Below, in pieces: positions 57,317 through 64,000 of a stretch of DNA of 64,000 bases. Both the position numbers and the translations under genes were made by a program. This DNA comes from Amia ocellicauda (lineage: Eukaryota > Chordata > Actinopteri > Amiiformes > Amiidae). The notes beneath the pieces were generated by a model. It worked only from the letters and a program-made list of their open reading frames with translations. It had not been told where the DNA came from and did no database searches. Within the stretch, counting starts at the first letter, position 1, and each line of letters opens with the position of its first letter. The stretch is taken from assembly GCF_036373705.1 (NCBI RefSeq), contig NC_089854.1:26400725-26464724 (forward strand), given 5' to 3'.

Positions 57317-57332
57317 CCCCCCCCCCCCCCCC
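57317..57332. repeat. Poly-C run (16)
   Basis: Homopolymer in GNA13 intron 2; its length is likely to vary and to be error-prone in sequencing. Confidence 0.9.
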
Positions 57333-57448
57333 AGTCTATCCTTTTGTTAAATTCTATATGACCTATGATATGATTAATACCATGATATCTTCTTAAGCAT
57401 TGATTTATTTTTTTATTTTTTTCCCCCGCCATCACTATTATAATAATA

Positions 57449-57454
<6 letters not shown>

Positions 57455-57505
<51 letters not shown>
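57455..57505. repeat. TA microsatellite followed by poly-T
   Basis: About 18 TA units, then 15 T's, abutting the 3' end of the minus-strand L2 element. Confidence 0.9.
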
Positions 57506-57520
57506 AATTATTTTTTTCTC

Positions 57521-60500
57521 CAGGGCGACTTACAACATAAGTGCAACACAAAGTGCAAAAATACAGTTAAGTAAAAGGCATCAATCATTACAAATTCAAT
57601 CTATCTAAAACATAGCAATTCAAAATAATACATTTTACAAATTACAGTTTACATAGGCAAGTACAGTTAGTGAGGTCCTACATCCTGGATGGTAAAAGCT
57701 AAGTGCTGTCAAGATGTAGGGTCACAGTCTAGGGAAAGGGAGCAAGGAGGAAAACAAATCGAAAACGCAAGAAGCATAATAAAACTGAAGTGCTATCTAG
57801 TGGGGATAAAAGGACTAATATTACAAGTACTGTCTGAAAAGATGCTTCTTGAGTAAGCATCGGAATGAGGTCAAGGACTCTGCTGTTTTGACTTCGGTGG
57901 GCAGGTCATTCCAACATTTAGGGGCCAGGGATGAGAAGGAGAGGCTCTGGAGGAAGGAGAGTGGAGAGGAGGCAGAGTTAGTCTTGTGGTCTGGAGGGGA
58001 TGTATGGAGAGACGAGTGTCTGAAGGTAACTTGGTGCGGTATGATCGAGACAGCGGTAGGTGAGGGTCAATGTCTTGAACTGAATGCGTGCCGGTATCGG
58101 GAGCCAGTGGAGGGAGCGGAGCAGTGGAGTAGCGTGTGCGAATCGTGGCATAGAGAATACCAGACGAGCCGCAGAGTTCTGAATGAGCTGGAGTGGAGTG
58201 GAGTGGAGTGGATGCAGGCAGGCCGGCCAGGAGGGAGCTGCAGTAGTCCAGGCGGGAGAGGACCAGGGACTGGACAAGCAGCTGAGTCGAGTAGTCGGTG
58301 AGGAAGGGACGGATCCGGAGTATGTTGCTCAGGAAGAATCTACCGGAGTGTGTCAGCGTGGTGATGTGTTGGGTGTAGGAGAGCACAGGATCGAGGGTGA
58401 CTCGATTTTTAGCGGAAGAAGAAGGGGAGAGTGTGGTGGGTTCCAAGGGGATCGAGATGGGGAGGTCAGCAGAAGGTGAGGAAGAGTGGGGGGAAAAACA
58501 GGAGATCCGATTAGGAGAGTTTGAGCTTGAGGTGGTGTGAGTGCATCCAGGCGGAGATAGCAGACAGCAGGAAGAGAGGGGATGAGCGGGTCGGAAGAGG
58601 GAAAAGACAGGAAGATCTGGGCATCAGTGTAGAAGTGGTAGGAGAAACCATGGGATGCGATGAGGGGGCCCAGGGAGCGAGTGTACAGAGAGAACAGGAG
58701 GCGGCCCAGGACGGAGCCTTGGGCTACGCCTGTGAGGAGAGGTTGGGGGGTGGATGAGGAGCCTCTCCATGTCACTTGGTAGGACCGGTCGCTGAGGTAG
58801 GAGGAGAACCAGGTGAGAGCAGTCCGAGGTCAGCGAGGCAGGAGAGGAGGATGGAGTGATCAACGGTGTCAAATGCTGCAGAGAGGTCAAGGAGGATGAG
58901 GACTGAGGAGAGGGAGGCCGCCCGAGCACAGCTGAGGGAGTCAGTGACTGCCAGGAGAGCCGTCTCGTTGGAGTGAGCTGTGCGTAAGCCGGATTGCAGA
59001 GGATCAAGGAGTGAGTGTTAGGACAGAAAGTCAGAGAGCTGACGGTGGACCGCCCGCTCGAGGGTCTTTGAGAGGAAGGGGAGTAGGGAGACAGGGCGGT
59101 AGTTCTGAGGAGAGGTGGCGTCAAGGGTTGGTTTCTTGAACAGTGGGATGACAGCAGAGCAGGGGGGAAACAGCCAGTGAGGAGATGAAGGAGAGAAGAT
59201 CAGGAGTGGTCGCTTGGAAGAGGCGAGAAGGACAAGGGTCCAGGGCACATGTTGTAGGTCTGTGATGTAGGAGGAGAGCAGAAACTTCAGCATCTGTGAG
59301 GGGTGAGAATGAAGAAAAGGAAGCTTGATCGGTGGGAGGTTTGGGTGTGATGGGAGATGAGGGTGGAGTATTGAAGAGCCTGCGGATGTCTGCAATCTTG
59401 GAGGAGAAGAAGGAGGCGAAAAAATCGGCAGTGAGAGATGAGGGAGGAGGAGGGGGGGGCAATGAGGGAGGAGAAGGTGGAGAAGAGTTTGCGGGGGTTG
59501 TTGACAGTGGATTCGTAGAGTGATTGGAAGTAAGACTTCTTGGCTGAGGTGAGTGAGGAGGAGAATGTGGACAGTAGAGAGCAGTAGACTTCGAGGGCAG
59601 CTGGGAGTTGGGTCCTTTTACACTTCTGTTCGGCGGCGCGCACACTAGTTTGGGTTGAGCGGAGAACAGCAGAGAGCTAAGGCTGAGGAAGGGAGGGACG
59701 GGCAGGATGAGACGTGAGAGGACAGAGAGTCAAGGGAGGAGAACAAAGAGGAGGTAGCACAGTTGACCGATAGATGGGGAAAAAGTCAATGGAAGGTAAG
59801 AGGGTGAGGGCAGTAGAGGCAAGGGTGGAGGGGGACACAGCGGAGATTACGACAGAAGGTGACAGAGTGAGTGGGTGGAGTGGGGAGGGAGGGGAGAGAA
59901 AGGGAGAAGGAAATTAAGTGGTGTCACGGAGAGTGTTGAAGGGGAGCAGCCTCTCGAGAAGATGAGGTCAAGCTGGCAGCCTGCCTTGTGAGTGGGGGGA
60001 GATGGGGAGAGAGAGAAGTTAAAGGAGTGAAGGAGAGGAAGAAATCTGGCACAGTGGGAAGGGTTGGAGAGGTGGATGTTGAAGTCTCCCAGGAGGATGG
60101 TAGGTGAGGACAGCGAGGGGAGGGAGGAGAGAAGAAAGTTGAGTTCATCCAGGAAGGAGGTGAGAGGACCAGGTGGACGGTAGAGAACTAGAAGGAAGAG
60201 TTGAGAAGGAGAGGTGATTTCCACTGCATGGAATTCAAACCTGTGGGTTGAGATAGAGGAGAGAGGGGGGGGGACAGAGAAGAGGAGAAGGGGAGAGCAG
60301 GAGCCCTGTTCCTCCTTCCCGCCCAGTAAGACTAGGGGAGTGGGACAGGATGAACAGAGAGGATAGGGCAGCAGGGGTGGTTGAGGAAATCCAGATAGTG
60401 GTGGGAGGCGAAGGTGAAGATGAAGTCGGCCTTGTTGGAAGCTGAGTGGCAGTTCCACAGACCTCCAGAGAGGGGAATAGAGGGGAGGGAGGAGGAGGGG

Positions 60501-61222
60501 AGAGGCAGGGAGATTAGGTTGGAGGGATTAGGGAAACAATGGCGTGCAGGTGCATGCCGAAAAGACGGAGAGAGCAGGGCGGGAATCGGCGAGATTGTCA
60601 TGGTTGATGTGATGTGCAGCGTCTCCTCGCAGTCTTCTCCTTGCTGGAGTCCCTGCAGCTAGAGTCCCTGGTCTTTGGAGATGGGGCCCTTCTGAAGGGG
60701 GGCACTGAGGGCTGCTGGTGCTGACTGCTGGCGCAGAGGGGTGGGGGGCGTTTAAATACGACACCTGTAACTAATTAGGACAGTGCACACCTGTGTTGCG
60801 TTGAATGACATAAGGCTGGTCAGGATGGCCCTCCCTCCCATGCAGGACTGCAAATAGCACAATTAATGGCCGCTTAATATCTGAATACAGACAAAGACAG
60901 TGCCAGACACACGCAGTTAAACTGAACAATAGCTCGTAGTAATGTTAAACATGCTAAATAATCACAGCCTACAGTGTAACGCTTCTGATTGCAGACAGGG
61001 CGTGTTGAGTGTTCTAAGTAACTTACTAAATTCACTAACAAACAGTCGCTGCTCTTACTACAAAACAGGTGCAAGATATACAATTCGTAGCTAAACAACA
61101 AACCACGTAAAACAATCAATGTAACTCTTAACTAAACTAGGAAACGCGAGAGAAAAAGCGATACTAAGCTGCGGCAACTTGAGCAACTTCTCAGCTGGCT
61201 TGCCCGAGTGTCCGAGTTTCTT
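57521..61222 (-). mobile_element. L2-type non-LTR retrotransposon, near full length, in GNA13 intron 2
   Basis: Minus-strand LINE of about 3.7 kb, antisense to GNA13. It keeps a long 5' region (61222 to about 60610) homologous to 10841-11380 of the other copy, then endonuclease, reverse transcriptase and a 3' UTR ending in GTAAGTCGCCCTGGAG plus an A-rich tail. The last part of the usual L2 tail is absent. The 5' boundary is set by where homology to the other copy stops. Confidence 0.88.
57871..60601 (-). pseudogene. L2 ORF2 remains (endonuclease and reverse transcriptase)
   Basis: Order on the minus strand: 60601-60332 start MTISPIPALLSPS; 60458-59847 endonuclease with LVLYRPPGPL, ILLGDFNIHLSNP and LDLIFSRG; 59645-59018 linker and the start of reverse transcriptase (PVSLLPFLSKTLERAVHR); 58775-58353 with [19 protein letters not shown]; 58446-57871 C-terminal part. 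Several frameshifts separate these pieces. The catalytic YADD is changed to YTD by loss of a codon near 58645. It is not functional, but the endonuclease is better kept than in the other copy. Confidence 0.88.
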
Positions 61223-61918
61223 GGTCCTGACAAAGTAACTTGTTTTTTCACTGAATTGCTCTAGTGGGGGTAGGTTGTATTGAAAAAATGCAAGGAGAAA
61301 AATAAAAGGAATTTCATCACCTGGTCCAGCCTGATCATGTTTAACCCCCACACCATCATATAAGTCTTGAGAAACTTTCAGGGTTTGTAATCTGTAATAC
61401 TAACTAAGAATGAAAATCACCCTGGTCTTATAAAACGCCTTTACTAATAGAGGGCCTTTATGAAGGTATTTTTGTCTGCCAGGTCATTTGTGGTCTTGAG
61501 ATCCCAGGAAGGTTACAGATGCACAAGAGCTAGGAAGTGCTGGAGGCCAAACCAGCATTCAAGCAGCAGTCTGTCAATTGCATTTAGTGATCTGTAGTTT
61601 ACTCCTCAAACTTATTTGTTCCACATTTGTTCTGGTAATGTTGATCAGCCTAAGGGAGGTATTTTAAGGTTAGGATCTCATTGCTGTTGCTGCTACGTCC
61701 ACTGCTGTGAAAAAATAAATAAATGTAATTGTACCTTACATATACTACTACTACTGCTATTACTCATAATAACAATAAAAAAGAAGCCCGCACAACATGA
61801 TATAACTAACCAATAATTCACTCTGAGTGTCACAAGCATCACCAGATATCTATCAGTGACTTGTTTGTGGCCGCTGTTGCTGGCGTGAAGTGTCAAGTGT
61901 GACGTTTAGAGTTAAGCG

Positions 61919-61991
61919 ATGTTGGGGCGACAGCTCGGCAGCAGGCTGGCTATAGCAGCCCTCGCCACACCGCTCTTCTGCTTCATGGCAG
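61919..61991 (+). other. Possible first coding exon of an unknown gene
   Basis: An ATG opens 24 codons plus one base that end at a GTGACG donor (61992). The peptide begins MLGRQLGSRLAIAALATP and continues LFCFMA. It is basic at the N-terminus and then hydrophobic, like a signal peptide or mitochondrial presequence. The local sequence has more CpG than its surroundings. I do not recognise the gene and could not find a convincing next exon. Confidence 0.25.
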
Positions 61992-62057
61992 GTGACGAGC
62001 ACAGGAAATGTTGAGGAGAGGAAATGCGCCGATATGCATCTCTATTTCATCAGTGGT

Positions 62058-62125
62058 GGGTGGGGGGGAAGGGGGGGCGGGGTGAGTTGTGTGTGCGCAA
62101 TGTGGGAAATGGGGTGGGGGGGGGG
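62058..62125 (+). repeat. G-rich tract
   Basis: Several runs of 4 to 10 G's on the plus strand (GGGTGGGGGGG, GGGGGGGCGGGG, GGGGTGGGGGGGGGG), capable of forming a G-quadruplex. It lies just after the possible exon at 61919-61991. Confidence 0.75.
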
Positions 62126-63568
62126 ATACTTCAGACATGGGTTAACCTGTGATTTTACAGTGATTAATTGCATAACTGTATTTTTTTTCTTCTGTGTGCA
62201 GCTTAAGTATAATTTCACCAACCCTCTATCATGCAAGCAGAATTAAACCAAGGCTAATACTGCAAAGTGGAGTCTTTTTAGATGGGAGTCCAATTATTTT
62301 GGCCTCTTTCTTAGCTCTAGTCAAACAGTGGGCCTTTCGGTCCAAATGGCTGCAACAGAGCCAGGACTGAGATGACCCTAATAGACTAGTGCACTTGAAT
62401 TAAACCTGATATATTGCAGTTTGGTATGGTTCCGTTTCGACGTCTTTTCCTATGGCAGTTTAGCTGTGCACCACCACGTCCACCCCTTTGCACATCAAAT
62501 TCAGTTTACCTATCTCCTCAGAAATATGTCCTTATTTGGCCATCAACAGCCAGAGGAACAGAAAGATGTTTATGTCCAATCGTCAGAAGTTTTCATACAG
62601 GTCCATTATAATTTCGCCGCCACATTAGTGTGTTCATGAGACATCCATTTCAGTCAAATGACAAATGCCAGCTCTTGGAGTATTTCAAAGGCTTTCATTG
62701 CAGTCTGTTAAAGCTTTAATGGATTTAATTTCTTTAAATTATAGAGGTGGAGAGGACTTCATCAGTAGTGCAGATGGTGTACAAGTACCTGGGAGATAGT
62801 GATGGTTTTCCTCACTGTGACCAAGGCATTGGTTGGATTACTATTCCCTCACTGAGTGAGGCCATCCAGGGTTATATTTTTCATCTTGCCCATCTATTTT
62901 CACAGCACCTTGCAGTCAGGTCCATCTTGCCACTGTGAGGGTACTGCCCCGTAATGTCCGTGGCTGTCCCCTGGTCCTCATTTGGGTTTGGATTTTTGTG
63001 ATTTGGACCTGAGCTCACATTAGCCAGTGATCGTGCCTACTCTGATCTTCCAGTATCTTATCTGGCAATGACCTTGTTGTCTCTAACCCTCCCGATTGGA
63101 ATGGCTCCAGCCTTCACTTCATCCTCTCCTTGCTGATGATCAATGGATTTAGGCTTAGAAGATGAGCAACAACGTAACCTTGAAGTCGGTCTTGGGTCAC
63201 AGTGCCTTGAGTTTTGTGAGCCTTGATTTAAGCCATTCCATTGCCACCTTTTTAAACAGTCTTCCTCACACCCACTTCTCTGCAGCAGGTTCTTTACTGC
63301 ATACTTTTTTTTTTTTTTGTTGATACAGATGGGAGACAACCACTTTGTTAAACCCCCCCTTTACATCAGAAAACTACATAAAACTGACATCTTGTCAGGC
63401 ATCATGTGGGTAGCTAAAAACTTTGTAATGCTGCAGCTGAATGGGGTGGGATTTTACAGCAAGACTTTTTACAGAAGACCATATCAACTATTGAAATGCA
63501 TTGAGACCGAGGTTTGCCATCGCTGTACTGTATGTTGAACATGCTGTAATTGTGTTTTTTTGTTTGTT

Positions 63569-63589
63569 CCCCCCCCCCCCCCCCCCCCC
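63569..63589. repeat. Poly-C run (21)
   Basis: Homopolymer near the window end; no gene nearby. Confidence 0.9.
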
Positions 63590-64000
63590 AATCATTCACC
63601 AAAACATTTAGTCACCTCCATTGTTGTAGTGGTAGAAAAAATTAGCCGGTGCTGCACACACTATTTGTATATGAATTGTTACATTAATAAGCGGTCTTTT
63701 ATTACTTATTTTCATTACTGTGTCAGACAAATACATCGAGCACCGAAATGTCTTGAATACATTTATTAATAATCTTAAATATTTAGAATTGAGAAACGTG
63801 GGATTGAAAAAGTGGCACTGCTCTCCCTGACCCCTCTACACCTGTCACCTCAGCATTACACACCCCTGGTCACCTGTGTAACAATCACATCATACCTTGT
63901 CTCTAAAATAAGTTCTGTAAAGTACTAACTGAATGAGTGGACTAGCTTCATGCATGTGCTTGTGCATGTTGCAATGGTTAGACAAAAATATTTAGCTTCA

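Noticed and set aside
62747..62938. ORF after a TTATAG acceptor-like site, considered as second exon for 61919-61991
   Set aside because: It runs to a stop without a recognisable domain, and phase and homology cannot be shown.

Overview
The window is vertebrate nuclear DNA, most likely from a ray-finned fish. The genes are split by GT-AG introns. They encode close relatives of vertebrate COG1, RGS9 and GNA13. The introns carry repeats typical of fish: several Tc1-like transposons, L2-type LINEs, hAT-type miniature elements and TA/CA microsatellites. I cannot name the species from sequence alone.

Layout. Positions 1-4488 (+) hold the last five coding exons of COG1, a subunit of the conserved oligomeric Golgi tethering complex; its last intron contains a full-length Tc1-like transposon with an unbroken transposase ORF. 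COG1 faces a complete RGS9 gene on the minus strand (37633 down to 5294, 19 coding exons) tail to tail, with about 0.8 kb between the two stop codons. RGS9 shows both known C-terminal designs. A short ending reads through the 3' end of exon 17 (stop at 10394-10396, 490 aa, like retinal RGS9-1). A long ending splices exon 17 to exons 18-19 (690 aa, like striatal RGS9-2). RGS9 is head to head with GNA13: exons 1 and 2 of GNA13 lie at 40810-41092 and 47562-47785 (+), and its later exons were not found before the window ends. The 3.2-kb divergent interval holds a palindromic hAT miniature element and an internally deleted copy of the same Tc1 family that sits in COG1.

Other mobile DNA: an L2-type LINE in RGS9 intron 16 and a longer one in GNA13 intron 2 (both broken), two older Tc1-like copies (RGS9 intron 8 and GNA13 intron 2), a 0.9-kb hAT-like element with near-perfect 8-bp target duplications in GNA13 intron 2, and a degraded SINE-like repeat in RGS9 intron 12.

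Function. RGS9 speeds GTP hydrolysis on Gi/o/transducin-class G-alpha subunits; GNA13 is a G12/13-class alpha subunit that signals to RhoGEFs; COG1 serves Golgi retrograde trafficking. Sharing a locus does not by itself imply a shared pathway. Items most worth checking are the preserved RGS9-1/RGS9-2 switch, a 76-bp almost identical direct repeat downstream of the RGS9-1 stop, an exon-like block antisense to RGS9 (20208-20367), a possible first coding exon at 61919-61991, and the intact Tc1 copy with its deletion derivative. I found no clearly new biological system.
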